Positions 12,688 to 25,027 of a stretch of DNA of 64,000 nucleotides are shown piece after piece. A program made the position numbers and the translations under genes. The first letter of the stretch is position 1. Every line of letters starts with the position of its first letter. The notes under the pieces were generated by a model. That model was given only the letters and a program-made list of their open reading frames with translations, searched no databases and was not told where the DNA came from. The stretch is from Argentina anserina (taxonomy: Eukaryota; Streptophyta; Magnoliopsida; Rosales; Rosaceae), in assembly GCF_933775445.1 (NCBI RefSeq), contig NC_065878.1, positions 15,325,395 through 15,389,394 on the forward strand. The letters run 5' to 3'.

Positions 12688-13431
12688 TTACGGAAGGGGT
12701 GGTGCTGGGGATCGAGCATGAATAGTAAGGCTAGAAACTGTGACGGGTGTGGGAAGAAGACTCTCCAGTTGTGATTCATCCTTGCAGATATATGTGAAAG
12801 CGGTGAGGAGACTAGAAGGGTCGGTCTTTCGGAGCAATTCGCCTTTCGTACTGTTATGCTTCGCATCAAGACCTTTCAGGAAATGGTGAACTCGTTCAAG
12901 CTCCTTCTCCTTTTGGTACCAAACAATATCCTCGTGATTCTTGATCATACAAGGACGTTTTACATCAATTTCAGCCCAAATATTTTTAAGTTTTGTGAAA
13001 TAGTGCGATACTGGTTGTCCATCCTGCTGTATTGCCAAAGCTGTGCACATTAACTCATGCACCTGAATGAAATCAGAGTCATTAATATATAAACCTTCCA
13101 AGGTCTCCCAGATCGCCTGCGCAGTGTTACATGCCTCCACCAAATCAACGATCTCGTCATTCATAGCTTTCCACAAAACTGACATGACAAGACCATCATC
13201 GTCGTCCCACTTAGTATAGGCAACAATGTCATCAGTACTTGGAGCTTTAGTGATTCCGGGAATATGGCCCATTTTGTGCATGCCTCGAAGATGAGCTGCC
13301 ATAATTCGCTTCCATTTACGGAAATTGGTCCCATTGAGTTTAACGCCCCCAAAAGAACCGCTATCAGAACTCTTGACAGATACTTCAAATTTAGGAACCA
13401 TAGAACCCTCTGCTTCATCTCCAGAACCCAT
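12688..13431 (-). pseudogene. Copia-1 gag
   Basis: The start is set at 13431, at the residues MGSGDEAE just before the gag core. The frame is also open for 227 codons upstream, but that extension is translated minisatellite. The core contains LNGTNFRKWKR, the WKAMNDEIVDLV segment, AIWETLEGLY and FLKGLDAKHN, typical of Copia capsid (UBN2 type). It ends at a TAA (12688-12690) before the zinc knuckle, which lies in another frame about 50 bp further on. Gag is therefore cut off from its nucleic-acid-binding tail. Confidence 0.85.
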
Positions 13432-13524
13432 AAAATCGAAATATGAGAAGAAAAAACTGACAAGAATCGGTTGTCGGTGCACTTGCACTGTTGGTGCACC
13501 TGCACTGACAGAAGAAACTACAGA

Positions 13525-13815
13525 GGACCGGGTCGGGTCGGAAAACCGGGTCGGGCAGACAAACCGGGTCGGATCGGAGATGCGGGTCGGGCAGACAAAC
13601 CGGGTCGGATCGGAGATGCGGGTCGGGTTGACGAACCGGGTCGGGTGGACGAACCGGGTCGGGTTGACGAACCGGGTCGGGTTGACGAACCGGGTCGGGT
13701 ATTTGGGCCGGGCTGTGGAACTGGGCCGTGCTGTGTGGATCTGGGCCGGGCTGTGTGGATCTGGGTCGGGCTGTGTGGATCTGGGTCGGGCTTGTGCGGA
13801 TCTGGGCCGGGCAAT
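13525..13815 (-). repeat. GC-rich minisatellite in the Copia-1 leader
   Basis: Two neighbouring tandem arrays on the plus strand. One is built on GGGTCGGGTTGACGAACC-like and GGGTCGGATCGGAGATGC-like 18-bp units (about 13525-13700). The other is built on a CTGTGTGGATCTGGGCCGGG-like 20-bp unit (about 13722-13815). Unit lengths close to multiples of three keep several frames open, which explains the long overlapping frames here. Confidence 0.85.
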
Positions 13816-14356
13816 GTGGGTGTGGAAATGGGTCGGTTTGAATCGCCGAAAGGAAGAGGGGATGGCGACGGTGACGAAACCGGAGAGCAGCGGCGACGTT
13901 GGAGGGGATGGCGACGGTGACGGCAGCGTCGGAGAGCAGCGGTGACGTTGATGGAGCGGCGGTGACGTCAGGCAGGAGCGGAGACAGCTGAGGAGGGCAG
14001 GAACGGCAGCGGCAACGTCGGAGCAGAAACGGCGACGTCGAGATCGCGTGAGGGCCGGCGGAGGGAAGCAGCGATGTCGACGGGAAAACCCGGAGAGGAG
14101 CGGAAGCGGCAACGTCGTCTGGTCGACAGACGAACACAGTGGAGCCGGACGAACACCGTCGACGACTCGGAGGGCAGCAGCGACTGTGCAGGGGTGGAAA
14201 CGACGTGAAAAACGTCGGAAAGCTACAGTGACATCGACGTGCAGAGCCGGAGCCGGTTGGAAGCGGGAGAAGACAGCGGCGGCGATGTCGGCGACGCGAC
14301 TGTGCTCGGGAGAAAAAATCCCAGAAAAAGCAGAGCAATAACAAAGGAAAACCTTT

Positions 14357-14367
14357 CTCTGATGCCA
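14357..14367 (-). other. Copia-1 primer-binding site
   Basis: The element strand reads TGGCATCAGAG immediately after the 5' LTR. This matches the 3' end of plant initiator tRNA-Met (TGGTATCAGAG) with one mismatch. Confidence 0.85.
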
Positions 14368-14502
14368 AGAGGAAATTAAACTTGCTTGTTCTTATTAGTA
14401 CACTATAATCATCTATATATACACATATAAAGTGATCTCCACTATATTCTCTACTACACATTCCACTACCGTGATTCCCTCACCTACTACTCTCCACTCA
14501 CA
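14368..14502 (-). repeat. Copia-1 5' LTR (135 bp)
   Basis: Copy of 8981-9115 with two substitutions. It contains the element's promoter by position. Unusually short for a Copia LTR. Confidence 0.92.
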
Positions 14503-14507
14503 ATTAC

Positions 14508-15126
14508 CTCACTCAAGAAACTGCATACAACTGCATGACTAAGACAGATTTGTAGTTTCAACTTCTTAAAAGTAATCTGAATGCAGCAATGCATAAGCTT
14601 CTCTTGAATTACTAGAACCCAGATTATCTCAGTCAAAGCTGAACAGTTCCGAATTTCTCTTACACTGTAGAATTTCGAAAACTTAGATTTATATAGGAGT
14701 ATCAACAAAATAATGCTTGTATGGGATTTTTATGCATTATCCAGACAAAGCTCAGGAAACAAATCACAGGAATCTATTAGTGGATATGCACTGATCTACA
14801 ATCCATCTGACTTTCACTACCATTCAGCTCTACTCTAGTATATTTTCAAAAAAGAAAGTAAAATCCCAACAATATAGAACCAAGTCTAGAACTTACTTCA
14901 GCTATCAGCTTCAGGAGTAACTGCCACAATAAGGTAAATTGATTTCTCTGTGCATCCCCTCTCTGTTTAACTTTCTTCACAATGTAGTCTTCAACAAGAT
15001 AATTTCATGAGGATAGGATAGACAATGCTTCCTATGCATATTTGCAATCCATGAGGATATGATACACAAATCGTTGGCAGACGTACAACAGATTCATTTA
15101 ATGATCTAGAGAAGGCAAGCTTTTAC
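14508..15126. other. Spacer and probable 3' UTR of the SPA1-like gene
   Basis: No coding sequence recognised. Sequence just below 15127 should be the 3' untranslated region of the minus-strand SPA1-like gene. Copia-1 begins about 620 bp beyond its stop codon. Confidence 0.5.
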
Positions 15127-18100
15127 TCAAACTATATGCAGCAATTTCATTGTTCCACTTGAGTTGGCAGCAACGAGTGTGCTGGACTTTCTTCGCCAAC
15201 AGACACTTGAGACATATGGTCCACTATCACCAAACTCACTTGTAGGGATATGATCGAAATCAAACTTGTGAGAAGTGATTGGAATCGGTACACTTTTGTG
15301 ATAATTATAAACCTGAAAAAGGAAGAAAAACATCCACAAAGATACAGAGTTAGTCAATGACTGTATTGTTTTGTGATCACGTATGGGTTTATATTCCACT
15401 ATAAAGGAAACTTTATAGGATTTGAATATGAGATTGGACTATGCTTTTAAAATTTGAAAGAAAAACCTACATTACCACTCATGTTCATTCTGCTTCAACA
15501 TGGCACAGTTAAATGTTTCAAAAACCAAAACCATCCGTTTATGGGAAAACAATACATTAACAAATGTAAAACTTAATAGACAAACTTTAAACCTTTCCTT
15601 TAGCTAAAGGCTTTATTGAAATGAAAAGAAAGAGTTAAGAAAAATATATAAGTGGGGAAGGGTGAAATGAAAGCCAAAACCCCTCTAACAAAAATAGAAG
15701 CTTACCTCGTTAGTTTCTGAACCGCATGCTATGTAATCGTCAAAAACAGATAAACCTACAAAATTCTGAGCAACCAGGAAACAAAGTTAGACTATCAAAT
15801 GCTGAAAAACAATTCCAATGCTGTTTAGCTCATATTAAAGAACAAAATTGGCAACCTTCTCGTTAGTATGACCACTAAAAGTTAAGCTGCAGGCGTTGGA
15901 TGACCCATTTGAACTAGATTTGTTAAGATCCCAAAGCTTCAGAGTGTTGTCTGTTGAGGCAGAAACAAGAGTTTCTTTATCAACAAATCTGACATAGCTA
16001 ACAGCTTTTGCATGACCAGGTAAAGTACACCAAGGCATTTTTGTATGACGAAGATCATAGCCATAGATCTTGTAATCAGCACATCCAAGAATCAAGAGAT
16101 GAGAAGAGTAAGCGGAGAATTGAACAAAACAGACATTAGCAGGGTTCCATATCGTGTTTATTGAATTTTCCTGCACATTATAGATTCATCAGTACTTCTC
16201 AAAATCTTGTACTTTTATGGAGATAAGTCCTGAAGCATCATATGGCCCAATAACTTAACACCCTGTAAATCACAACTAGAGCCATACCTCTTTAACGTGC
16301 CACAATCTCACAGAGAAGTCATCACTACCACTAGCAAACTTTGTTGGGTCAGCTTGAGAAAAGTCGACAGACCAAGCCCTCCTTTTGTGCTCTTTATGCT
16401 GACAAATTCCTTGACCCGTGTTTGCATCCCATATCTGAACTCCAGACAAGATATGATGATATCATGAGTAAGGAAATAACTGACCGAAGACTATGTTTCC
16501 TCAAATGAAATCACCATACTTATAACTGATACAGACACACATTTATGCATTTATATCTTAATGTAGGTACTTTTATACATGCTATTGGCTAGAAATCTTT
16601 TATTTATGACAACACACCTGTACTACTCCATCATAATCTGATGATGCCAGATAGCTCTTGAAGTAGTTGTTCCAGCAAACAGAGCTCAGCCTAGAATTGT
16701 TTGACATCTCAACTGAAGGATAATGGATATCTAAAGAGTTGTCTACTATGGCATTAAAATCAAAGATTTTGATTTTCTTCGATACTCCGGCTGTAGCAAT
16801 ATGGTCCTCATCACGGTCGAAACTTAAAGAGCAGATTGCACTGGAAGAGTTGAGAAGATCTGAATTCCTTAGTGTCCCACATTCTTTAAACTTTTTGTGG
16901 CAAGCAAACTTGGAGAGACCATCAAAAAAGGCCCCAAGGGGATCACCTGATTTCTTATTGATGCTTAGATCTTGAGTAGTATTTCGCACATGGTTATCTC
17001 GCTTGTCTAACAAATTCTTATTAGGTTCTGTTGCAGAAGCAGTTTCCATTACCAGCATTTGGGACCTTGCGGAGAAGTAGGCATTGTCTAGTTGACTGAT
17101 ACTTTTCATCATTTGGGTCTCATTCATGTCTGAAGCTGAGAATAATCTAGAAGCAAAACCTGAACGTGCAGACTCTTCCAGACAGAATCCTTGTTCTCTT
17201 TCACACGAAAGCTCATTGTCTGCCCTGAAATAATCTGAGGATGCACCTGGAAAGTGCCCTGTCGTAAACTTGCTTATGTCTTCTTCTAAGCATCGTATAT
17301 CTTTGATTAACTTAGAGGCATGCCCATACTTCTCATCTTTTATTGAGAGAAGAAAACTGCGCAACCCTGACTCTGCCTCAAGATCATCATCAAAGTTTGA
17401 GAAATCATCACAACGATACGTTCTGCCTTGGTGTGCACCTATGAGCTCCGACTGCAAGATTTCTCTGTTGCACCAGAAAGCATAAACTTCAAAATGTGCC
17501 CATCTAAGATTAATAGTTTAGGAAAAAGGAATATGGCAAGTTAATCATATTTGATTGGTATCTAATTAAAGGAAGGTAGGCTAGGAGCCTAGGAACTCTA
17601 ATTGTTTCAATTATGAATGCATTTTCCCAAATTATCATGACCTTTATTTTTCATATTATAAATAGTATATAGTATACAGCAGTACATGAAATAACTGAGG
17701 GAATAATGGAGATAGTGAGACCTAGATGTTGGACGGGATAAAGGTTCAGGATGGAGAAGCCAAAAGCAAAAGCCAGCTTCCATTGGACTTCGTGAAAGAA
17801 AATCTGGTGGTAGGATTCGATGGTGCAAATCCAACATAACTGCAGAATGCACCTCCCACGATTCACAACAGCACAACAGCTGATATAAACAGGCCAAACA
17901 AGTCAAAAGGATAACATATACAAAAACATTATATAACATAATACCCTTGAATATGGTTTCCCAGCTATTCAGTGATTATAATGCAACATAGCAGCAGTTC
18001 AAGATATAGCAAAAGAATTTTTCTACCCTATTGCCGTGATACCATCCATGCAGCTTATTGTTTTGATTCACCTTTTCTCAATATTTGGAGGTAACGAGTT

Positions 18101-19420
18101 CTGAATTATGTTAGCTTAAAATCAAGCAAGAGAAGTTTCTACAATCAAGTTCCGAATTATCCTAACCTCAAAAAGAAGAATGCCGAGGGCATAGATATTT
18201 GATGGAAGTGTACAACCTATCTCACCAAGATCCTCTGGGCTGGTATACCATGTCTCTTCCAAATGAGCAATTGAATGTTTGGGTAAATTTTGGAACTGGA
18301 GTTCACCATAACCGGAATCTTCTGGACCTATGCAGAATTTCTTCTCAGCATGTACTTTACTCTTAGAGCCACTATTAGAGGTGTACTGATGCTGGTATTT
18401 AGCACATATTATCCTGTCAGTCAGTTTCCGTTGTTTTCCACCTAAATTATGTTCAGCACAGACCCCCTGATCTAATAGTCTCTTCTTACTCGAATCTCGG
18501 TTCAAAATACCATCTGATTGTCTGATAGCTGATGCACCTGTATAAATAATCTCATTTGATGGCAATAAAATGAAGCATGACGGCCGCAACTCTTGCAAGG
18601 CAACACCTTGACAGTGTGCAAAATCCACCAACTCCACAATCTGCCTAAACATGAGCAGTCTTTCAGCTATATCTACTCTGTGACACCCAGGTTCAAGCCA
18701 CTCCCTCAAGCAGATGCCAGTGCTGAGAGACTCTGGACCAGACCTATTCAGGACAACTGAAGAATGCTGACCATTTTGGATAACTGATTTCATCCTTTTA
18801 CCGCAAGATACCTTCCGGTCCATAACTGGAATTTTACTAATACCCTTCCCCTTGGATGTTTCCTCCACAATAGTTTGAAGATGGCTATTAGTAGATTGGA
18901 TTTTCAGCTGCTTTTTGGCATTACTTAGCATATTGCTTGAGATGATCTTGCTGTTCCTAGCCCTTACATATGCCAACATTTTATCAGGATCCTGCTCAAA
19001 GGAATTACTTGAAGAAGGCTTCACACTCTGGATGCCAGAATGCCTTTCTCTGAGCTCACGACTAACTCTCAGCAACATCTGATCACTATCTCCTGACACA
19101 AAATCACCCTGTGAATCCTTACTTCTAAAATCACTTCCTACCTGACTATAATCAGCTGATTGTGGTTTCCTAAGATGTCTCAATTTTAACTGTACAGCAG
19201 CAGGGGCAACGCTAGTTATGGAATGGGGACTTCTACAGAGCGGCTCATATCCAGATGAAGCGGTAACACGTTTACTCAAATCCTTGTCCTCCATATTAGT
19301 ACTATAATTATCGGAAAAGTTCTCTGACTGATTACTACCAGGCAATGTGCGTGTGGCTGATCTCAACAGTGCTTTCCCCTCTTTGAGATCACTATCCTTT
19401 TGATTAAGTTCTGCCATCAT
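15127..19420 (-). CDS. SPA1-like: SPA1-like protein (SUPPRESSOR OF PHYA-105 family), 7 exons
   Basis: Exons on the minus strand: 19420-18167, 17879-17722, 17464-16618, 16434-16288, 16170-15856, 15765-15706, 15312-15127. All introns are GT-AG and the joined frame is 988 codons plus stop, close to Arabidopsis SPA1 length. Domains: a variable N-terminus, a kinase-like region (about 235-475, with [18 protein letters not shown] and [15 protein letters not shown]), a coiled coil (about 502-540, [15 protein letters not shown]), and a C-terminal WD40 propeller (about 680-988, with [34 protein letters not shown]). Known family role: SPA proteins join COP1 in a CUL4-DDB1 ubiquitin ligase in the nucleus that degrades light-signalling factors in darkness; the YDLR motif fits DDB1 binding. 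The N-terminal layout resembles SPA1/SPA2 more than SPA3/SPA4. The start is the first in-frame ATG (two adjacent Met codons); an upstream non-coding exon cannot be excluded. Confidence 0.93.
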
Positions 19421-21328
19421 ATATCTGCAACTCTAAACTATTTGATTGCACTTCATTCAATATACGAGTAATCTATCGCGAATGGCCTATACATGTCAAA
19501 TTCAAAGAATCAGTGACAAAGAAAATATTTGAAATTGTATTCAATGACTCGTAAACTAATTGAATCTAAAGGTATCAAAGTCGGCATGAATGCAATAATA
19601 ACTTCTGATTTCAATAAGTCACCTTTATAGATGAGACACCACATTCCTCACGTATATGGAATAAAGAAAGTGAACTGGAACTGATTTTAGAGACTCAAAG
19701 ATACAATCTAGACAAACCTATAAATTCAAATGCAGAATACTACTTGAACTAAAAGAAAACATCACCAAAATCAGAAACGAAGTTTACATATAAAATCTCA
19801 AAAGGTGAGTATTGCTTTACAATTTACATTACAGAAACTAAACACAATGATACAGACGCACAAAAGATTACATTTTTATATCATTCATACCAATAAAATT
19901 ATGAAATTCAACACCAACCCTTTCTTTGCCTAAATAGCACCAACAACTTCTTGCCATATCAATATCACACTTTTTCATCACCCTCAAGGCCTCAATAGTC
20001 CTAACATCACCACACAGAATCCAATGTCCAAAAATAAAAGAAATCCTTACATCAATTCCCACTAAATCTACACTCAATGTGCAAAAACTAACTAATACCC
20101 AAGAATTTGAATAAAATTTAAACCTGAAAGATATAGCATTACCATTGAAACAGGCACCAAACAGTGTAACCATGATAAGGAAAGCCTCCAAGCACCAAAT
20201 AAGCTCAAGACAGAGAGCCCCTGAAAAGTCTTAGCTGAAACATCAAGTAAACTACTTTGAGTTCTTTCTACAAACTGAAACTGTGAAGCATCATAAAGAT
20301 CAAGTGTCTTACCAATGTTATGATTCCCTTCACGTTTTCTTTCTTTTCCAATTTGTTTGGTGACCCTCTGTATAGAAAAGATTCAAGCTTTTTCCATTTC
20401 AACCTCCATTCCAACAGCAATTATTCAGCTTTAAGTATGTTTCAGATTGATTTTGGAAATTTTGGGTGGCTTTGCTGGCATTCAATATCAGAGAGGCCAT
20501 TTGCAGGTCTGTGTGGCAAAAAGTGCAGCCACGAGGCCCATGATATTATTCTTTGTGCAAATAAACTCTCATACACGACGAATTTGTTTTTGTATGATTT
20601 TTTTTTTCTGTGACATGGTTTTACAGATAGGGGCTCCTGTTTTGTGATTGTTACTGATCTGCCACTGAGATATTTTCTTTTCTTTCAAGAAATTTGAAGT
20701 CAAGAATTATGAGAATTCTCTACAACTCTAATCACAACATGAGAAATTCGTGTAGAGGAATTAAAACAGCTAAGCACTGTTTGATCTCCATTTCTCTTGG
20801 ATCGCAGGAAGTGATTAGTGTCTCAGACGTATCAAAAGACCTAACTTGAAAGAAAAAAAAATTGAAAGTGATTCAAAATGTTATAAAACTATAACATCAA
20901 TATCTTCCTTGTTGACTCAAAACAAGCACCTAGAGACTTGAACAGTATATATATATATATATATATATATAATCTTCTTCAGCTCAGAAAGGCATTGCTG
21001 CCCTTTAATTTTGCGTCACGAATTCTACAACATATATATATTTTTTTGTTTTAGAAAAAATTCTACAACATATATAATTTGATTGAGGGCCATAATTCAG
21101 CTCAACTTATGGCTTCCCTTTAGCGGGCTTGCAGCTCAATTTTAATTAGGGATAGGCATAAAAAGCTGAACTTCTGATCCCGTCCCGTTTTATAATAGTG
21201 AGATGGAATTTGTGACGAATAATTTATATTTCGGTTCGTCTCGTCCCGTTTCCTATTTAAAAAACCTTTAATCCTGACCGTTTAAATATGTTATCATGAC
21301 CGTTGATTTACAATTGAGGGTTTCAGTC
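19421..21328. other. Upstream region of the SPA1-like gene and spacer
   Basis: Should contain the promoter and 5' leader of the SPA1-like gene; no TATA box could be assigned. An AT microsatellite lies at about 20946-20972. Around 21148-21260 is sequence rich in CCCGTCCCG-like motifs, starting TAGGGATAGGCA, which resembles a hAT-type MITE end; no matching second end was found. The small frames here are not recognisable. Confidence 0.4.
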
Positions 21329-21693
21329 TTAAGGCGCAAACTCCAACTCGTTTTCATCTCGTCGAGGCAGACTAGTAGAGAAACATAACTTATCGTCTCG
21401 CCGGCCTCCTCCCTCTACCACACCTCCTCCGACCTCATCGCCATTGCTGATATGACGAGCAATAGCAGCCACATCACCGCCTGCACAAAAAGCTTTTCCA
21501 TTGCCTTTGAGCATGACCAGTTTGAGTTTGGTGTCATGATCATAGGCGAGGAACAGCTCAGACAACTGAGAAATCATTTCATGGGAGAGAGCATTCATGT
21601 GTCGAGGCCTGTTTAGTGTCAGTGTCCTCACATATGAATTGTTCTCTTGTACCAGAATCTGCGGGTTCGAGTTGAAATGTTGAATGAAGCCAT
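21329..21693 (-). pseudogene. CHY1-like fragment, copy 1 (3-hydroxyisobutyryl-CoA hydrolase family)
   Basis: The fragment covers about the first 85 codons of the family: TLNRPRHMNALSHEMISQL, LVMLKGNGKAFCAGGDVAA and IARHISNGD, including the oxyanion-hole GGD. The ancestral start, by alignment with the second copy at 38410, is the ATG at 21693. A one-base loss near 21660 puts the start out of frame with the rest. Downstream of about 21440 the sequence no longer matches the family and becomes a Gly/Arg-rich tail. About 100 bp upstream of the start also matches copy 2, so a gene with its promoter was duplicated. In plants the family hydrolyses 3-hydroxyisobutyryl-CoA in valine breakdown in peroxisomes. 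This fragment cannot encode an enzyme. Confidence 0.8.
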
Positions 21694-21937
21694 ATCTAGC
21701 TAGATATAGAATGGGTGTGTATAGAAAATGGGAGAGATCGATGGGGTGGTGTGGTATAGAACTATAGATCAAACTTATAAATATATAGGGGCGGAACTAA
21801 TACAGGGTCCGAGACTCTGAGTTTGAGGAGGGTCACGGGTCTAAGGCCAACTGGTTTCGAGGAAGGACGTCCTGACCGGTTCCAGCGACTTTAATTTTCA
21901 TCTTTTAGGGTTCCAGTGTCCGAGTTCCGGGGACGTT

Positions 21938-23676
21938 TCATCTTTTAGGGCCCTCTTCTCCGCTGATACCTGAGCCCATCAGAGTTGCAGTGCAGTGCTG
22001 TGAAATATCAAAGGTAATGGCCGCAGCATTCCAAGTTTCTTGAGCATATTGACAATGAAAGAACAAATGCATTTCGTCCTCTAACTGATGGTGGCACAGT
22101 AAGCAACTCATCTCCCCTTCATAACCTTTCCATTGCAGACGTTTTCTAGTCGAAAGATCTCTGCACAGCTCCTCCACACATGCACACCAACTTTACTTGG
22201 CACGGTTGCACCCTATAATGCTTTCCAAAGCTTGACGTAGGGATTAATAGGAGGAGGAGGTGCTAAAACCACACCCAGAGCAATGTCCCTGGCCACAAAA
22301 TACGCACTATTTGTTGTAAATGTACCTTTCTTGTGAAAATGCCATATAGGTCGGTCTTCCAACACTCTGCTACTCAAAGGAATAGATAAGATTAACTCAA
22401 TGTCAACTGGTGAAAATAAAACACTAAGCTTGTGAACATCCCAAGTGCGAGTTACATGATTGATTAATGCTGAGACAAATTGGGGAGCTCCCTGAGTTGG
22501 AGGGGAGGAGAGGCACCTTGGAAACGATTCTGGGATCCACTTATGCTGCCATATATTAACTTGAGACCCCGAGCCAATGTTCCACCATAGGCCTTGTGCC
22601 AACGCCTCTCTGGCTGAAAGGATACTACGCCATGAAAAGGATGGATAGGTCCCCAATTCAGCAGAGAAGAAGTCCCCATCTGGGAAGTATAGAGATCTAT
22701 AAAGCTTGGCAATCAAAGAGTTAGGATTCTGTAATAATCGCCATCCCTGCTTAGCTAGCATAGCTTGATTGAACCAATGTAGATTTTTAAAACCCAATCC
22801 TCCTTCATATTTCGGAACACATAACCTCTCCCAAGACCTTCAGTGTATTTTACTTTTCTCATCAGTATCACCCCACCAAAAGCCGGCACGTAATTGGTGC
22901 AAATCATCACATAAACCAACAGGCAGTAAATAGCAGTTTATAACATAATTCGGAACTATTTGTGCAATGGCCTTAATTAGAATCTCTTTACTTGCACCAT
23001 TAAGAAGCTTTGCACGCCAACTTACCAACTTCTTCGTAAGCCTCTCTTTCAAATAGGTGAATGATGTTGTTTTCTTCCTACCTACATGTGTAGGTAGCCG
23101 CAAATAACGGTCATGCTTGTCAACCCTCTGTACCCCAAGAATACTAGCCAAGTGTAACTGACGATCCATAGCCATACGCCTACTAAAGGCGACGCTGCTC
23201 TTTTGTAGATTCACTCGTTGCCCTGAGACAATCTCATGAGCATAGAGAATATTTCGATACTGTTGACATTCTTCCTCAGACGCGGTGCCAAACATGAAGC
23301 AATCGTCCGCAAATAACATATGGTGTAAAATTGGAGCCTCAAGTGCAAGTTTCATACCCTAGATCTGTTGGTTGGTAATAAGGTGTTGAATAAGGGAGGA
23401 AAGCCCCTCTGCACATAAAATGAACAGGTATAGAGATAAAGGGTCCCCCTGGCGAATACCTTGCTTCGGTCTAACTAAACCACATACCTCACCATTCACC
23501 AAGAAGGAATAACTCACAGTGGTCAAGGTTGTCATAATCAGCTTCACCCAATCTATAGCAAAACCCAACTTAAGATGAATGCTACGCACAAAATCCCATT
23601 CCAACCTATCATAAGCCTTGCTAATATCTAATTTGAGAGAAAAATGATCATGTTCTCTTGCTTGTTGCTGTATCAT
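21938..23676 (-). mobile_element. LINE (non-LTR retrotransposon) fragment with RT and zf-RVT
   Basis: Minus-strand coding remnant. It starts inside the reverse transcriptase (LDISKAYDRLEWDFV, KQGIRQGDPLS), passes the catalytic FADD motif (HHMLFADDCF) and the thumb region, then the WRLLQNPNSLIAKLYRSLYF segment, and ends in a zinc-binding zf-RVT region (CLLCHHQLEDEMHLFFHC). In-frame stops lie at 23359-23361, near 22840 and near 22213, with a frameshift near 22180. The 5' part with the endonuclease is missing, as is usual for LINE copies. No poly(A) tail or target duplication was found. Confidence 0.9.
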
Positions 23677-23705
23677 TGATTAAACTTATAATCCTATATA
23701 CATAT

Positions 23706-23830
23706 CAGGAAGCCTTGAAAGCATCCTGGCATGCTGCCTTTCCAGATGTTGCTCTGATGCTCTCAGTGGTTTGATCTCGATCTTAGCAATTTGTGGAAGG
23801 AGATTGGGGCCGAATAGGGTCCTATCTAAC
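23706..23830 (+). pseudogene. Possible ELMO-domain exon relic
   Basis: The plus strand can be read as QEALKASWHAAFPD followed, after a break, by a segment resembling NLWKEIG. This recalls the QEALKALWHAAFP...QWKEMGW stretch of plant ELMO-domain proteins. A splice-acceptor-like ATATCAG precedes it. It is short, contains stops, and the match is from memory, so the call is tentative. Confidence 0.3.
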
Positions 23831-24959
23831 CTGTCTCTGAACATTATTTAAAGTCTTTGATCAAACAGAGAAGACTTGATCAAATAAATGCATATATAAT
23901 AACTTGATCTCATTCACAATACACACACACTGCAGAGATAATAATCATGTTCTTTAGGTTTCCTAATCGAACTAGGAACTCGCCATAGTGCAACAGATCA
24001 GCTCCAGCTCCTGCCATTTGACCCTCAAGTTCAACAGCTACGCTTCACAGTAAAGCTCGTGATCCAAAAAAACACCACATCACTCAAATTAATTAAGAAG
24101 CAAAACCAACACAGCAACACAGATAAAGTCTTCCATACTATACCGCTAGCTAGGACTCTCAGAATTGGACTACTGATTTCTCAGTACAAATGCGCAGCGC
24201 GTATATATAGGGTCTAGTATCTGATATAGATAAGTGGCCTAGAAACACAAGTCGTGTTCATACCATAAGAAGTCCGGTTGTACATGATGTTTATCAGAGA
24301 GGTGACTTATCACAAAATGTCAATGTTAATTATTTAAGTTCATTAACTGATCGATAATTCTCCAATTCCTATTCATATTCATATGCGTCACAGCGTCAGT
24401 ATATGTCATATAGCTAGAATCATATATTTACATTTTTCTAATTATTTGGAGTTAATTTTTTTTTCATCGAACAAAGATTTCAAATACTACACCGACTCTT
24501 TTGTGACTTCGACTTACAACTCACGACATCCCACATACAAATGAGAGACTAATGCAGCTAGGCCAAATTTTAATGGACAAATTGGATAAAGTTGGTCATA
24601 TATACTTTTAACATAAAAGCTTTTTGGATAAACTTGCTCTAAAATTACAATTAATGCCAATATGATGAAGTTCAGATTAACTATGTAATATTGTGCAAGT
24701 AATTAAAGCCCGAAAGAGCCCAAGTGGCCTCCTGAGACGTGCTGGTCCTAGCTAGCTAGGGTTCGACCAGTTTTGGGTACGGTCCTCGATCGAATTTGAT
24801 ACTTGCTTGGATGGGCTCACTCATCTTATTCAAAATCAGAAGAGGTTGCAAAACATTCGATTTTTACATTCTAGTGTTTCTAAAACGATTTACACTCTCT
24901 TGTCTGGACGTGAGCGCTAATGGTCTGCCATGCAACCTCTGCAAAATAGAAACTTTTGT

Positions 24960-25027
<68 letters not shown>

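Larger units (their letters stand above)
8981..14502 (-). mobile_element. Copia-1, complete LTR retrotransposon with broken frames
   Basis: A 5522-bp element in minus orientation. Both LTRs are 135 bp and differ at two positions. The insertion is flanked by a 5-bp target duplication ATTAC (8976-8980 and 14503-14507). On the coding strand the order is LTR, primer-binding site, a long GC-rich leader, gag, zinc knuckle, protease, integrase, reverse transcriptase, RNase H, polypurine tract and LTR. Integrase before reverse transcriptase defines the Copia order. Coding capacity is destroyed by a stop at the end of gag (12688-12690), frameshifts in integrase (near 11570 and 11040) and a TAG at 10563-10565, so it cannot move on its own despite its recent insertion. 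It lies between the kinase pseudogene and the 3' end of the SPA1-like gene. Confidence 0.95.

Noticed and set aside
13325..13945. Long plus-strand frames full of RVG/GRVD-like repeats
   Set aside because: Antisense reading of the Copia-1 leader minisatellite; the element's genes are on the minus strand.
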